A stretch of DNA of 64,000 nt from Henriciella sp. (GCA_017642885.1 JAEPOM010000006.1:100008-164007); one strand, 5' to 3'; positions 53,640 to 63,654 are shown, counted from the first letter of the stretch. The notes: a model not told the origin generated them from the sequence alone. Translations and numbers: made by a program.

Positions 53640-54506
53640 TTAATGGCCCAGGACCAAGTGTGGCAGGACGTAAACGAAAGCAAACAAGAACAGCCAGACC
53701 ACGTCCACGAAGTGCCAGTACCACGCAGCAAATTCAAATCCGAGATGCTTCTTCGCTGTCATATTGTTCGCATAAAGCCTGAGCAAACAGACCGTCAGGA
53801 AAATTGTTCCGATGACAACGTGCGCGCCGTGGAAACCAGTCGCCATGAAGAAGGCTGATCCATAGAGCGTACCGTCAAAAGTGAACTGAGCTTCTGAGTA
53901 TTCGTAGACCTGCAAGCATGTGAACGCGACACCGAGAATAATGGTGATCAGCAGCATGAACTTGGCGTTGTCCATCTTGTCATGCTGAAGCGAATGGTGC
54001 GCTGCCGTTACGGTTGTACCAGACAGCAACAGGATAAGCGTGTTGATCAGCGGCAAGTGGAATGGATCAAACGTCGTAACGCCGGTTGGCGGCCACTGTG
54101 CGAAGGCGTTCAGGCCTTCCCAGACAGGGCTGGTCGCATCAAACGTTTCACCAACGCGTGCAGGATAGAAAATCGCGAGCTCAAAGAAGCTCCAGAACCA
54201 TGCCGCGAAGAACATGATCTCAGAAACAATGAACAGCACCATGCCATATTTGAGGCCAATTTCGACGACAGGCGTGTGGTCGCCAGTGCGACCTTCTTTG
54301 ATGACTTCACGCCACCAGCCCGCCATTACCCAGATCACCATTAGGAAGCCTGGTAGAAGCGTCCAAAGCTGGCCAGATTCGATCCCGAACAGGCCCTTCA
54401 TATAGGTGACGCCGCCAATTGCGAGAGTCGTCAACGCAATGGAGCCGATCAGCGGCCATGGCGAAGGGTTTACAAGGTGATAGTCGTGTTTGACGTCGTC
54501 GGCCAT
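53640..54506 (-). CDS. ctaE: Cytochrome c oxidase subunit III
   Basis: The 288-residue subunit III has seven membrane helices and the family landmarks HLVNPSPWPLIGS, WWREVIKEG, GLKYGMVLFIVSEIMFFAAWFW (split by helix turns), FATGFHGAHVVIGT and FEFAAWYWHFVDVVWLFLF with the conserved carboxylate of helix three. It supports proton pumping stability in the aa3 complex. Confidence 0.95.
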   Translation of the reverse strand: MADDVKHDYHLVNPSPWPLIGSIALTTLAIGGVTYMKGLFGIESGQLWTLLPGFLMVIWVMAGWWREVIKEGRTGDHTPVVEIGLKYGMVLFIVSEIMFFAAWFWSFFELAIFYPARVGETFDATSPVWEGLNAFAQWPPTGVTTFDPFHLPLINTLILLLSGTTVTAAHHSLQHDKMDNAKFMLLITIILGVAFTCLQVYEYSEAQFTFDGTLYGSAFFMATGFHGAHVVIGTIFLTVCLLRLYANNMTAKKHLGFEFAAWYWHFVDVVWLFLFAFVYVLPHLVLGH

Positions 54507-54580
54507 GAGAGGGAATCCCTTGTGGCAATTGTTTCAATTCTCGGCGCTTTTAGACTGGAGCGCCCTGTTTCTGCAATAGG

Positions 54581-55129
54581 TCAATCAAGAGATGCTGTTT
54601 TCGCCGCACCCTTGAAATCGTCTGTCTGGAAGAAGGTATAAGACAATGTAATGGTTTTCACGTCTGCCGCGTTGCGCTCGTCCTCAATTGCGGGGTCGAT
54701 GAAGAAGATAACGGGTAGCTTTTTAGTCTCTCCAGCTTTGATGATTCGCTCTTCGAAACAGAAGCATTCCAGTTTGCTGAAGAAGCGGCCCGCCTTGTGC
54801 GGCGTGACATTGTAGCTCGCAATTACGCTCACATCGCTAACAGAGGTATTCGTGACCTCATAGAACGCGAGACTGTGCGCGCCAACTTGCACGGGAAGAG
54901 AGTTTTGAGTGGCGCGAAACCTCAACGGCGCGTTGGCGACATTGGCGTCAAATCGAACCGAGATTTCGCGATCGCTAATCCGGTCCGGGGCCCTATCGGC
55001 AATTTGTGTGGTGCCACCAAACCCAGTTACCCGACAGAACGTGTCGTAAAGCGGCTTAGATGCGAAAGCGAGACCGAGCATAAACACGGCCGCGCCGATT
55101 GCGATCAAAGCGATACGAGAATTATTCAT
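54581..55129 (-). CDS. ctaG: CtaG/Cox11, copper delivery protein for cytochrome oxidase
   Basis: CtaG inserts copper B into subunit I. The 182-residue protein has an N-terminal membrane helix, a periplasmic immunoglobulin-like domain and the copper-binding CFC motif in KLECFCFEE. DTFCRVTGFGGTTQ and VIFFIDPAIE are other family blocks. The start overlaps the small upstream gene by eight bases. Confidence 0.94.
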   Translation of the reverse strand: MNNSRIALIAIGAAVFMLGLAFASKPLYDTFCRVTGFGGTTQIADRAPDRISDREISVRFDANVANAPLRFRATQNSLPVQVGAHSLAFYEVTNTSVSDVSVIASYNVTPHKAGRFFSKLECFCFEERIIKAGETKKLPVIFFIDPAIEDERNAADVKTITLSYTFFQTDDFKGAAKTASLD

Positions 55130-55418
55130 CTTCAGCCTCTTCTACTACAGGCTCGGGCGCGTCGACTTCTGCTTGAGCTGCGCGAGCGCGCTCAACCGCT
55201 TCACGATCACGCTGGTCCTTGGCAGCCTCATCGAGATAGCCAGAGAAATACAGCTTATCACCACCACTGAAGTCCGTTTGCTGAATTCTGACCGCAGTTG
55301 TTACGCCGACGATGACTACAAAAGCAACAAGCGCCCATGCCAGCCAGACGTTTCGGCGCTTCTGCGCTTTCAGAACATCTGCCGCATCAGGTTCAGATTG
55401 AGAAACAGGTTCGCTCAT
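55122..55418 (-). CDS. Small single-pass protein of the oxidase cluster
   Basis: The 98-residue protein has one membrane helix (VWLAWALVAFVVIVGVTTAV) and an acidic, charged C-terminal tail (RAAQAEVDAPEPVVEEAEDE). Alphaproteobacterial oxidase clusters often carry a short protein at this place between ctaB and ctaG; this is a longer version. Its start shares one base with the ctaB stop (TGATG). A TTG at 55421 is an alternative. Confidence 0.72.
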   Translation of the reverse strand: MSEPVSQSEPDAADVLKAQKRRNVWLAWALVAFVVIVGVTTAVRIQQTDFSGGDKLYFSGYLDEAAKDQRDREAVERARAAQAEVDAPEPVVEEAEDE

Positions 55419-56377
55419 CAAATGCCTCCGAGGGGGTAGTATAACCCGAAACCGTGCTCAACGATGAGTGCGGCAAAGAGCCCGAACAGGTATAAGATAG
55501 AGAAAGCGAACATGCTCATAGCGAGCTTACGCTCCGGATCGCCGGCTTCGGCTTCGCCGGCTTGGCTGCGGAATACCTTCACGGCGAAATATAGAAAAGC
55601 GACCGTGAGGAGCGCCCCAACGCCGCCATAGAGCCACCCTCCAAGTCCTGTCGCGAGGGGCGCGAGACCAATCGGTGCGAGCAAGATCGTATAGAGCAGG
55701 ATATGCAAACGCGTCGATTTTGCGCCGTTCGTCACCGGCAGCATGGGGACCCCTGCTTTTTCATATTCCTTGTGCGCAACCAGACTGAGTGCCCAGAAAT
55801 GCGGCGGCGTCCAGAAGAAGATAATCGCAAACAGGATCCAGGCATCAAGAGGCGTCGTGCCGGTCACGGCTGCCCAGCCAATCACGGGTGGAAAGGCCCC
55901 TGCTGCGCCGCCAATGACGATGTTTTGGGCCGTACGACGCTTGAGCACCATCGTGTAGAACCAGCCATAATAAACGATCGAGAGCGCGAGCAATCCGGCA
56001 GCAAGCACGTTCGAGGCAATCCACATCAACAAGACAGACAGCGCCGACATGATCAGGCCCATGGCCAATGCTTCGCTTCGCGGCACAGCGCCCGACGGGA
56101 TTGGCCTCGTAGAGGTTCGCACCATCACGGCGTCAATGTCTGAGTCGTACCACATATTGATCGCGCCAGCGGCGCCTGAACCAAGGGCGACGGCCAGAAC
56201 GGCGACGCTTGCCAGTACAGGATTGATCCCCTGCCCTGTCACACCGATAGCAGCAATCAATCCCGCAAGTGCTGTAAACACGACGAGCATCATGATGCGA
56301 GGCTTCATTAGCTCAACATAATCGCGGGCCGTGGCGAGTCTGGCTTGTGGTTGTGTGACCGTCATGTCGAGAGACAT
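55418..56377 (-). CDS. ctaB: CtaB, protoheme IX farnesyltransferase (heme O synthase)
   Basis: CtaB makes heme O, precursor of heme A. The 319-residue polytopic protein has YVELMKPRIMMLVVFTALAG, the aspartate motif NMWYDSDIDAVMVRT, RPIPSGAV, and a second motif around FWTPPHFWALSLVAHKEYEKAGVPMLP. It is downstream of a terminator after ctaD. Confidence 0.95.
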   Translation of the reverse strand: MSLDMTVTQPQARLATARDYVELMKPRIMMLVVFTALAGLIAAIGVTGQGINPVLASVAVLAVALGSGAAGAINMWYDSDIDAVMVRTSTRPIPSGAVPRSEALAMGLIMSALSVLLMWIASNVLAAGLLALSIVYYGWFYTMVLKRRTAQNIVIGGAAGAFPPVIGWAAVTGTTPLDAWILFAIIFFWTPPHFWALSLVAHKEYEKAGVPMLPVTNGAKSTRLHILLYTILLAPIGLAPLATGLGGWLYGGVGALLTVAFLYFAVKVFRSQAGEAEAGDPERKLAMSMFAFSILYLFGLFAALIVEHGFGLYYPLGGI

Positions 56378-56407
56378 AGTGCGATACCCTTTGCGGATCT
56401 AGAAAAA

Positions 56408-56439
56408 CGGCCCTCTGCGCTGATTTGCGCAAAGGGCCG
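56408..56439 (-). terminator. Intrinsic terminator between ctaD and ctaB
   Basis: CGGCCCTCTGCGC (56408-56420) pairs with GCGCAAAGGGCCG (56427-56439) with one C-A mismatch. On the minus strand it is followed by TTTTTCT. It should lower expression of the assembly genes compared with ctaC-ctaD. Confidence 0.75.
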
Positions 56440-56463
56440 CTTTAGCTCGTTTACGTGAGCGGC

Positions 56464-58143
56464 CTAGTGACCACCCTCATTCTTGACCACTGGCAGCTCG
56501 TTGAACTGGTGGAATGGTGGCGGGCTAGGCAACGTCCACTCAAGTGTCGTTGCGCCTTCGCCCCATGGGTTAGCTTCACCCTTGCGACGACGGATCATGG
56601 CTTCGAACAGACCGTAGAAGAAGAGCAGTGTCGCGACCATGGACAATGCGTAGCCCATTGAAGAAACGCTATTCCACAGCGAGAACGCTTCTGGATAGTC
56701 GACATAGCGACGTGGCATGCCGTTCAGACCCAAGAAGTGCTGCGGGAAGAAGATCAGGTTGGAAGCGACGAACATAATCCAGAAATGAGCGTATCCGACG
56801 ACCTTGTTATACTTGATGCCGAACATCTTCTCGAACCAGTAATACCAACCTGCAAACAGTCCAAACACAGCGCCGAGTGACAGCACATAGTGGAAGTGCG
56901 CGACGACATAATATGTGTCGTGCATGGCGTGGTCGATACCCGCATTGGCAAGTACGACGCCGGTAACGCCCCCGAGGGTGAACAGGAAGATGAACCCGAT
57001 CGCCCAGACCATTGGGACTGAGAAATCAATCGAACCGCCCCACATGGTTGCAATCCAGGAGAAGATCTTGATCCCGGTCGGAACCGCAATGACCATCGTA
57101 GCCGCAACAAAGTAAGCCTTCATGTCAGATGGCATGCCGACGGTGTACATGTGGTGCGCCCAAACGATGAAGCCAATCGCACCAATCGCGACCATCGCGT
57201 ACGCCATACCGAGGTAACCGAAGATCGGTTTCTTGGAGAAGGTCGAGACGATGTGTGAGATCAGGCCGAACGCTGGCAGGATCATGATGTAAACTTCAGG
57301 GTGACCGAAGAACCAGAACAAGTGCTGGAACATGATCGGATCACCGCCGCCGGAGGGGTCGAAGAACTGAGACCCAAAGTTACGATCCGTCAAAAGCATG
57401 GTCAGCGCGCCAGCAAGCACAGGCAGAGCAAGCAGAAGCAAAATCGCTGTCACCAGAAGCGACCAAGCAAAGAGCGGCATCTTGTGCAGCGTCATGCCTG
57501 GGGCACGCATGTTGAGGATCGTCACGATGAAGTTGATCGCACCGAGGATGGACGCGATACCAGCTGTGTGGAGTGACAGGATCAGAAGGTCCATCGATGG
57601 ACCTGCGTGACCGGCCGTGCTCGACAGTGGCGGGTACAGCACCCATCCGCCGCCGAAACCATTGACGCCATTGCCGCCTGGCACGACCATCGAGGTACAT
57701 GCGAGGACGAAAGCTGCAACGGTCAACCAGAACGAAATATTGTTCATGCGTGGGAACGCCATGTCCGGCGCGCCGATCATCAGGGGCACGAACCAGTTTC
57801 CGAAACCACCGATAAGGGCTGGCATCACCATGAAGAAGATCATGATCAGGCCGTGATATGTAATGACCACGTTGTAGAAGCTTTTGGCTTGCTCAATCGC
57901 TTGCGGGCCCGTTGTCCCGTAAAGCATCTCAACAATGCCGGTGAGTGGGCCAATACCCGGCTCAGCCAGTTCCCAGCGAATCAGGCCGGAAAGCGAATAC
58001 CCAACAATCCCCGCAATCAGAGCGAAGACGAGGTAAAGCGTCCCGATATCCTTGTGGTTGGTAGAGAAGAACCAACGGACGAAAAACCCGGGCTTGTGGT
58101 CGTGATCGTGGTGATCGTGAGCAGCAACTTGATCCATAGGCAT
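56464..58143 (-). CDS. ctaD: Cytochrome c oxidase subunit I
   Basis: Subunit I is the catalytic heme-copper core of aa3 oxidase. The 559-residue protein has the N-terminal [16 protein letters not shown], the heme a ligand histidine in [12 protein letters not shown], the cross-linked [13 protein letters not shown], the copper ligands in AHHMYTVGM, and [17 protein letters not shown] with the heme a and a3 ligands. A histidine-rich HDHHDHDH stretch sits at the N-terminus. Confidence 0.96.
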   Translation of the reverse strand: MPMDQVAAHDHHDHDHKPGFFVRWFFSTNHKDIGTLYLVFALIAGIVGYSLSGLIRWELAEPGIGPLTGIVEMLYGTTGPQAIEQAKSFYNVVITYHGLIMIFFMVMPALIGGFGNWFVPLMIGAPDMAFPRMNNISFWLTVAAFVLACTSMVVPGGNGVNGFGGGWVLYPPLSSTAGHAGPSMDLLILSLHTAGIASILGAINFIVTILNMRAPGMTLHKMPLFAWSLLVTAILLLLALPVLAGALTMLLTDRNFGSQFFDPSGGGDPIMFQHLFWFFGHPEVYIMILPAFGLISHIVSTFSKKPIFGYLGMAYAMVAIGAIGFIVWAHHMYTVGMPSDMKAYFVAATMVIAVPTGIKIFSWIATMWGGSIDFSVPMVWAIGFIFLFTLGGVTGVVLANAGIDHAMHDTYYVVAHFHYVLSLGAVFGLFAGWYYWFEKMFGIKYNKVVGYAHFWIMFVASNLIFFPQHFLGLNGMPRRYVDYPEAFSLWNSVSSMGYALSMVATLLFFYGLFEAMIRRRKGEANPWGEGATTLEWTLPSPPPFHQFNELPVVKNEGGH

Positions 58144-58159
58144 GATCTAAATCCCTCTC

Positions 58160-59110
58160 TTACTCGACCGAGGCGAGGCGTGAGACCTCACCGTCCGAGT
58201 CAATTACTTGTACGAGTTGCGTCGCCGCATCGATATCGCCGGTCTTCATGACTTCAATCCAGCGATCATACTGGTTCTGAGGCACGACACGAACTTCGAT
58301 TGGCATAAAGGCGTGGTTCTTACCGCACAGCTCTGAGCATTGGCCGTAATACACACCGGTTTCTTCAACCAGGAACCAGCCTTCGTTGAGGCGACCTGGA
58401 ACCGCGTCCGTTTTCACACCGAAAGCCGGAACGGTCCACGAGTGAATAACGCGGTCAGAAGTTGTCTGGTAGCGAATGTACCGGTTCACCGGAACAACCA
58501 TTGGGTAGTCAGTTGCCAGGTAACGCGGCTTCTCTGGCGTCGCCGGAGGATCTGTCGGCAGGCCGAAATGGATACCGTTCGAAACGTACTGGATCGGATA
58601 GCCTTCAGCGTCGACTTCATCCATATAGTAGTACGTCCAGGCCCAGTTCCCCATGCCTTCCGCTTTAACGGTGATCCAGCCTTCTTTAGCGGCATCAACG
58701 TAGATATTCGGATCATCGAGATCCCCGCTCTGCGCGATCATTTCCAGGTCCGGCTCGTTCTCCTGGTAAAACAGGTTCGAGAAAGAAGGACCAGCAATCG
58801 CGACGAGAATGATCACGGGCACGGCTGTCCAGATGATTTCGATCGTCGTGTTGTGGCTAAATTTTCGCGCCACAGGGTTGGCGCGGCGATTATAACGCAC
58901 GCTTACCCAAATCAGTAGCGCCAGCACGAACAACGTGATCACGGTGATAATCACCAGCAGATAATTATGGAATTCGTTTACACGCTCCATAATCCGCGTT
59001 GCGGCAGGTTGAAATCCAAGGGCGCCAGGGGTCGGCTGCCCAACAAGTTCTTGAGCAAATGCCGATCCGGTCATCAGCACAGCAGAGATCCACGCAAGAA
59101 TGTAACGCAA
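58160..59110 (-). CDS. ctaC: Cytochrome c oxidase subunit II
   Basis: Subunit II receives electrons from cytochrome c. The 316-residue protein has a signal sequence, two membrane helices, the electron entry WAWTYYY near GMGNWAWTYYY, VIHSWTVPAFG and the CuA loop YGQCSELCGKNHAFMPI (Cys-x3-Cys-x3-His-x2-Met). It is the first gene of the oxidase cluster. Confidence 0.96.
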   Translation of the reverse strand: MRYILAWISAVLMTGSAFAQELVGQPTPGALGFQPAATRIMERVNEFHNYLLVIITVITLFVLALLIWVSVRYNRRANPVARKFSHNTTIEIIWTAVPVIILVAIAGPSFSNLFYQENEPDLEMIAQSGDLDDPNIYVDAAKEGWITVKAEGMGNWAWTYYYMDEVDAEGYPIQYVSNGIHFGLPTDPPATPEKPRYLATDYPMVVPVNRYIRYQTTSDRVIHSWTVPAFGVKTDAVPGRLNEGWFLVEETGVYYGQCSELCGKNHAFMPIEVRVVPQNQYDRWIEVMKTGDIDAATQLVQVIDSDGEVSRLASVE

Positions 59111-59251
59111 GAGTCACTCCATCCAGTCTTCGCTGATGCCATATATACGACAGACGCGAAGGTCTACCCAATACAGCCAGCTCTTATAAAATGTCGCACT
59201 CGCTCGCTAATTCGCACGCCCTATTGTATAGTTAACAAAAGGAGGTCAGCC

Positions 59252-59809
59252 ATGAAATTCAAACTGATGATTGCTGCGACTGCTGCAGCGCTCGCCGCAC
59301 ATACGGCTTCCGCACAGGTGTTCGTAATTGGCAAAGGCCTTGGCGGAGAATGCTACCAGAAAACCAAGAACGGCTACACAAACTTCAGAACGGCCGACGA
59401 GGTCTGCACACGAGCGCTTCGCGAACAGGTCATGACGCGGGAGAATCGGGCCGCCACCTACGTGAATCGAGGCGTCCTCCGGATGCGCCAAGGCAATTAC
59501 GAAGACGCCTTGGCAGATTATGCAAGCGCGCTCGATCTGCAGCCTGAAATGGGCGCGGCTTACCTGAATAAGGGCGCGGCGCTGATCTATCGACAGGACT
59601 TTGATCTGGCGCTCGCCGCGTTGAATAGAGCTATCGACCTCGATTCGCCTGATCTTTTCGCGGCCCACTATAATCGAGCGATAGCACGCGAAAACACAGG
59701 CGACGTCCCTGGCGCCTATGACGACTTCGTCACAGCTCTAGAGCTCAAACCTGGTTGGGACCTCGCGGAACGCCAGCTCACACGGTTTACGGTTGAGGAT
59801 GTAAGTTAA
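59252..59809 (+). CDS. Secreted TPR protein
   Basis: The 185-residue protein has a signal peptide (cleavage after ASAQV) and about three tetratricopeptide repeats (AATYVNRGVLRMRQGNYEDA, AAYLNKGAALIYRQDFDLAL, AAHYNRAIARENTGD). GECYQ and EVCTRA hold a pair of cysteines before the repeats. It has a strong ribosome site GGAGG. A longer frame from 58967 would start inside ctaC on the other strand and is not credible. Function unknown. tldD follows 58 bases later. Confidence 0.8.
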   Translation: MKFKLMIAATAAALAAHTASAQVFVIGKGLGGECYQKTKNGYTNFRTADEVCTRALREQVMTRENRAATYVNRGVLRMRQGNYEDALADYASALDLQPEMGAAYLNKGAALIYRQDFDLALAALNRAIDLDSPDLFAAHYNRAIARENTGDVPGAYDDFVTALELKPGWDLAERQLTRFTVEDVS

Positions 59810-59867
59810 ACAGCTCCGCCTCAACGAAGCGCTTGATCTCCCGGCACGGCAACGTCACATAACGGGC

Positions 59868-61271
59868 ATGACTTACACTCCCCTGCCCTTCGACGCGCAA
59901 GACGCCGCTGCCCTTCTCTCTGATGCCGCCAATGGTGCGGATGACGGAGATATCTATGTTCAACGCTCTCGGTCAGAGGGGTTCGTCTTCGATGACGGCC
60001 GCTTGAAATCCGCAACCTATGACACGACACAAGGTTTTGGCCTGCGCGTCGTCGCGGGTGAAGCCAGTGGTAATGCGCATTCCGGAGAATTCTCTATCGA
60101 AGCGATTCGCCGCGCTGCTGAAACAGCTCGCCAGGCCAAGCGCGGCTATTCCGGTTCTCTCGATACCGGCCCCACACCGACGAATCGCCAGCTTTACGCC
60201 CCAATCGACCCGACCGAAGCGCCGGATTTCACCGTGAAGACGGGCCTCCTCGCGGAAATCGACGCCTGGGTCCGCGCTAAAGATCCGCGGGTGGTGCAAG
60301 TTTCCGTCTCGCTAGCAGGCAGCCATGAGCAAATTGATATTCTACGACCGGCTGGAGAAGCGTTCCACGACATTCGCCCTTTGGTTCGCTTGAACGTCTC
60401 GGTGACGCTGGAACAGAACGGACGCCGCGAATCAGCTTCTGCGGGCGCTGGCGGACGCGCGGCCTATGACGAATGGATCGCGCCGGAGCGTTGGCAAGGC
60501 CTCGCGCAACGTGCGTTACGGAAGGCTGAAGTGAACCTCGAATCCATTCCGGCTCCCGCTGGCGAAATGGAAGTCGTGCTCGGACCTGGCTGGCCAGCCG
60601 TTTTGCTACACGAAGCTGTCGGACACGGCCTAGAGGGGGACTTCAACCGCAAAGGCACCAGCGTTTACTCTGGCCGAATCGGTGAGCAAGTCGCGTCGAA
60701 AGGCGTTACGGTGATAGATGACGGCACAATCGATGCGCGCCGCGGGTCGCTCTCCATCGATGACGAAGGCTCGCAGACGAACCGGACCGTCCTGATCGAA
60801 GATGGCATCCTCAAAGGATACATGCAGGACCGCCAGAATGCCCGACTAATGGGCGTCGCCCCGACCGGTAATGGCCGGCGAGAGTCCTATGACGCAACCA
60901 TAATGCCCCGTATGACGAACACGATCATGCTCGGGGGGCAAGATGATCCACAAGAGATCGTCTCCTCTATCAAGAAGGGCATTTGGGCCGTCGATTTCGG
61001 CGGGGGTCAGGTCGACATCACCTCCGGAAACTTCGTTTTCCAGTGCACGGAAGCGTACCTGGTCGAAAATGGGAAAGTGGTTGCGCCTGTGAAGAACGCA
61101 ACTCTGATCGGCCACGGGCCCACGGCTCTGAGCCAGGTCGAGATGATCGGAAACGATTTCGCCATGGATGACGGCGTTGGAACCTGCGGCAAAGCCGGAC
61201 AATCCGTTCCGGTCGGCGTCGGCCAACCGACCCTGAAAGTCGGCGGCTTGACCGTCGGCGGCGCGGGTTAA
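59868..61271 (+). CDS. tldD: TldD, catalytic subunit of the TldD/TldE metalloprotease
   Basis: TldD carries the zinc site. The 467-residue protein has HEAVGHGLEGD (His248 to His253; HExxxH) and the C-terminal metal-ligand cysteine in GTCGKAGQSVPVG. Other blocks are RSEGFVFDDGRLK and NARLMGVAPTGNGRRESY. The partner TldE is at 567-1922. TldD ends with a TTAA shared with the convergent gene. Confidence 0.95.
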   Translation: MTYTPLPFDAQDAAALLSDAANGADDGDIYVQRSRSEGFVFDDGRLKSATYDTTQGFGLRVVAGEASGNAHSGEFSIEAIRRAAETARQAKRGYSGSLDTGPTPTNRQLYAPIDPTEAPDFTVKTGLLAEIDAWVRAKDPRVVQVSVSLAGSHEQIDILRPAGEAFHDIRPLVRLNVSVTLEQNGRRESASAGAGGRAAYDEWIAPERWQGLAQRALRKAEVNLESIPAPAGEMEVVLGPGWPAVLLHEAVGHGLEGDFNRKGTSVYSGRIGEQVASKGVTVIDDGTIDARRGSLSIDDEGSQTNRTVLIEDGILKGYMQDRQNARLMGVAPTGNGRRESYDATIMPRMTNTIMLGGQDDPQEIVSSIKKGIWAVDFGGGQVDITSGNFVFQCTEAYLVENGKVVAPVKNATLIGHGPTALSQVEMIGNDFAMDDGVGTCGKAGQSVPVGVGQPTLKVGGLTVGGAG

Positions 61272-61696
61272 GAGACCGCCTTGTTTTCGCAAGGTTCAAG
61301 ATTGTTGCGATCTAATTCCACATCGTAATCCGAATCCTCAAAATAATATTGCATGGGATAGACGACATTGGTCCGGACGGTCGGCATCCCATCTACCAGC
61401 TTAGGATAGAACGAAGCGCCAGCAACGGCTCTCTTGGCTTCGAAGCAAAAAACCTTTCGTGTACAGGCGGGTTCAACCCCAAACGGAAACCCTTCCTCAT
61501 CAATTGCAAAGTGAACTTCGCAATAGCCCTCGATTCCGAACCAGCTAGCCAAGGTTGGGTACGCTGTTTGAGGAGAAGTCTTTATCCGAGCATCACGATC
61601 CTGTTTGGCCCATGCCAGGTTCATTGCGTGAGGCATCGAGACAGTGAATGATAAAACCGCCACTCCCGTTGCCACACGCAAAGATTCCAGTATCAA
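61268..61696 (-). CDS. Stand-alone TonB C-terminal domain protein, exported
   Basis: The 142-residue protein has an N-terminal hydrophobic leader (VATGVAVLSFTVSMPHA) but no proline-rich linker. Residues about 45-125 are a TonB C-terminal domain like those at 35.6 and 36.3 kb: YPTLASWFGIEGYCEVHFAI, PACTRKVF, VVYPMQYYFED. It is probably periplasmic. It overlaps the peptide transporter gene by four bases. It may modulate receptor-TonB contacts or bind something else. Confidence 0.72.
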   Translation of the reverse strand: MILESLRVATGVAVLSFTVSMPHAMNLAWAKQDRDARIKTSPQTAYPTLASWFGIEGYCEVHFAIDEEGFPFGVEPACTRKVFCFEAKRAVAGASFYPKLVDGMPTVRTNVVYPMQYYFEDSDYDVELDRNNLEPCENKAVS

Positions 61697-63504
61697 GTCG
61701 GCTTTTCTCCAGACGCGCGCAATTCATCGTCCAATGAATCAACCACGCCAACATCAGTACTCATCCACGACTTGATAATCGGCGAGATCAACAGCATCAG
61801 AACGCCGACTCCCATCGCAACATACCCTACGTTGGAGTAGACCGCGGCATAATTCGCTTTTGCAGCGGCCACGTCGGTGATCTGTCCGCCAATGGTCTCC
61901 GCGCCTGTTCCGCGTGCAATGATTCCCGCAAGATAGTTCGAAAGACCTGAATAGAGGAACCAAGCGCCCATCGTCATACCGACAACACGGGCCGGCGCCA
62001 TCTTGGTCACAGCTGATAACCCAACAGGCGAAACCATCAACTCACCCATTGTGTGCACCCAGTAGATCAGGAAAATGAAGTAGACAGCCGTCAGACCTGC
62101 TGTGCCTGAAGCGCCAATTCCCGCGACCAGCGACAGGAAACCCAATCCGGCGAGGAAGACACCGAACGCAAATTTTACAGGTGTTGACGGCTCGCGACCT
62201 TTTTTCGCGAGCCAGATCCAGAGCCATGCGAGGATAGGCGCGAAGATAACGATATAACCCGCATTTAACGCCTGAAAGACCGGGGCTGGGACATTCACCC
62301 CAAACATGGTTTTGTCGACGAGGCGGTCGGTGAAGAGATTCAGCGATGACCCTGCCTGTTCGAACAACGCCCAAAACGGGATCTGCGCGAGGACAAAATA
62401 AATTGCCGCAAACATCCGCTTGCGCTCTGTGCCTTGCAATTGGATGAATGAGTAACTCACCAGACCGATGAAGATCAGGATGCCCAAGCTACCTACGAAC
62501 CAATCCGGAATAATCTCGGCGTTCATAACAATAGACATGGCTACCGCAATGATAGCGAGCCCTGCCAAATAGCAAGCAAGCTCAATATTGATCGGACCGA
62601 TAAAGGACTTCTTGAGCAGCGCAGGATTTGGTGGCTCGGCTTTACCGTCGAGGTATTTCTGACCCCAGATAAACACGGCCAGACCGGCCAACATGCCGAT
62701 TCCCGCGAGGCCAAAACCATATTGCCAACCGTAGACGATACCGAGGATTCCGCACGTGATGGATGATAGGAACGACCCGAGATTGATCCCCATATAAAAT
62801 AGCGTGAATCCGGAATCGCGGCGGGGGTCGTCAAATTCGTAGAGCGCACCGACAATCGTTGAGATATTCGCCTTCAGGTACCCCACTCCAGCAATAATCA
62901 ATGCGAGTGAAAAGTAGAGAATTAGGGTAAATGTCTCCTGCCGTTGAACGCGAGTCGTATACGAATCAGCCGCGATCGTTTGATACACTCCCGCGGTTGG
63001 CTCGTCTGAGGTATCTGCTGTTTCCAGGAATTTGATGCTGCCATCATCCCCGAACGTGACCCGGCGCTCGGCACCATCTACATCGACATAGAGTTTGCGA
63101 TTGTTGCCGCGCCCCTCATCCAGCAATTCGATCTCACTGCCGTTTGAAACGATGTACTCCTTCGATCCGCTGCCCTCAAAGGCCATCCCGAAGTGCCCGA
63201 GACAGAGAAGGATCGCACCGAAGGTCACCGCTTTGCGCTGTCCTAAATACCGATCAGCCAGCGTCCCACCAATGATAGTCATGACGTAAACAAGCGCCGT
63301 ATACGCGCCGTACATCACGGCTGACTTCTCGTCTGAGAACAGGAAGTGCTGCGTCAAATACAGGATGAGCAGTCCGCGCATTCCGTAATAGGAAAATCGT
63401 TCCCACATTTCAGTGAAGAACAGAATTGCCAATCCCTTTGGATGGCCAAAGAAACTCGTATCGCGAGGTTTTGCGCTCGCAGAATCAGCGACAGCTTCAG
63501 TCAA
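61693..63504 (-). CDS. POT-family peptide transporter
   Basis: This 603-residue protein is a proton-coupled oligopeptide transporter of the major facilitator superfamily. The POT signature FFTEMWERFSYYGMRGLLIL is at the N-terminus, and GGTLADRYLGQRKAV and FTLFYMGINLGSF are other family blocks. An unusual 70-residue hydrophilic insertion (around residues 115-190) lies after the third or fourth helix. Substrates are di- or tripeptides in general. Confidence 0.9.
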   Translation of the reverse strand: MTEAVADSASAKPRDTSFFGHPKGLAILFFTEMWERFSYYGMRGLLILYLTQHFLFSDEKSAVMYGAYTALVYVMTIIGGTLADRYLGQRKAVTFGAILLCLGHFGMAFEGSGSKEYIVSNGSEIELLDEGRGNNRKLYVDVDGAERRVTFGDDGSIKFLETADTSDEPTAGVYQTIAADSYTTRVQRQETFTLILYFSLALIIAGVGYLKANISTIVGALYEFDDPRRDSGFTLFYMGINLGSFLSSITCGILGIVYGWQYGFGLAGIGMLAGLAVFIWGQKYLDGKAEPPNPALLKKSFIGPINIELACYLAGLAIIAVAMSIVMNAEIIPDWFVGSLGILIFIGLVSYSFIQLQGTERKRMFAAIYFVLAQIPFWALFEQAGSSLNLFTDRLVDKTMFGVNVPAPVFQALNAGYIVIFAPILAWLWIWLAKKGREPSTPVKFAFGVFLAGLGFLSLVAGIGASGTAGLTAVYFIFLIYWVHTMGELMVSPVGLSAVTKMAPARVVGMTMGAWFLYSGLSNYLAGIIARGTGAETIGGQITDVAAAKANYAAVYSNVGYVAMGVGVLMLLISPIIKSWMSTDVGVVDSLDDELRASGEKPT

Positions 63505-63654
63505 ATGTGCCTCCCCGGCTCAATGTTTGTGTCTGATTTTCAAACTATGTAATCAGATACAACATGCGCGGTGAGCGCGCTCAAGACACAAACTGCGACG
63601 AGAAGCGAATGAGTTCAGAATAGTTTTGCTGAGAACGCAGATTCTAAGCACAAA

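Noticed and set aside
57607..58251. A 214-codon plus-strand frame across ctaD and ctaC
   Set aside because: It is the shadow of two highly conserved oxidase genes on the other strand.
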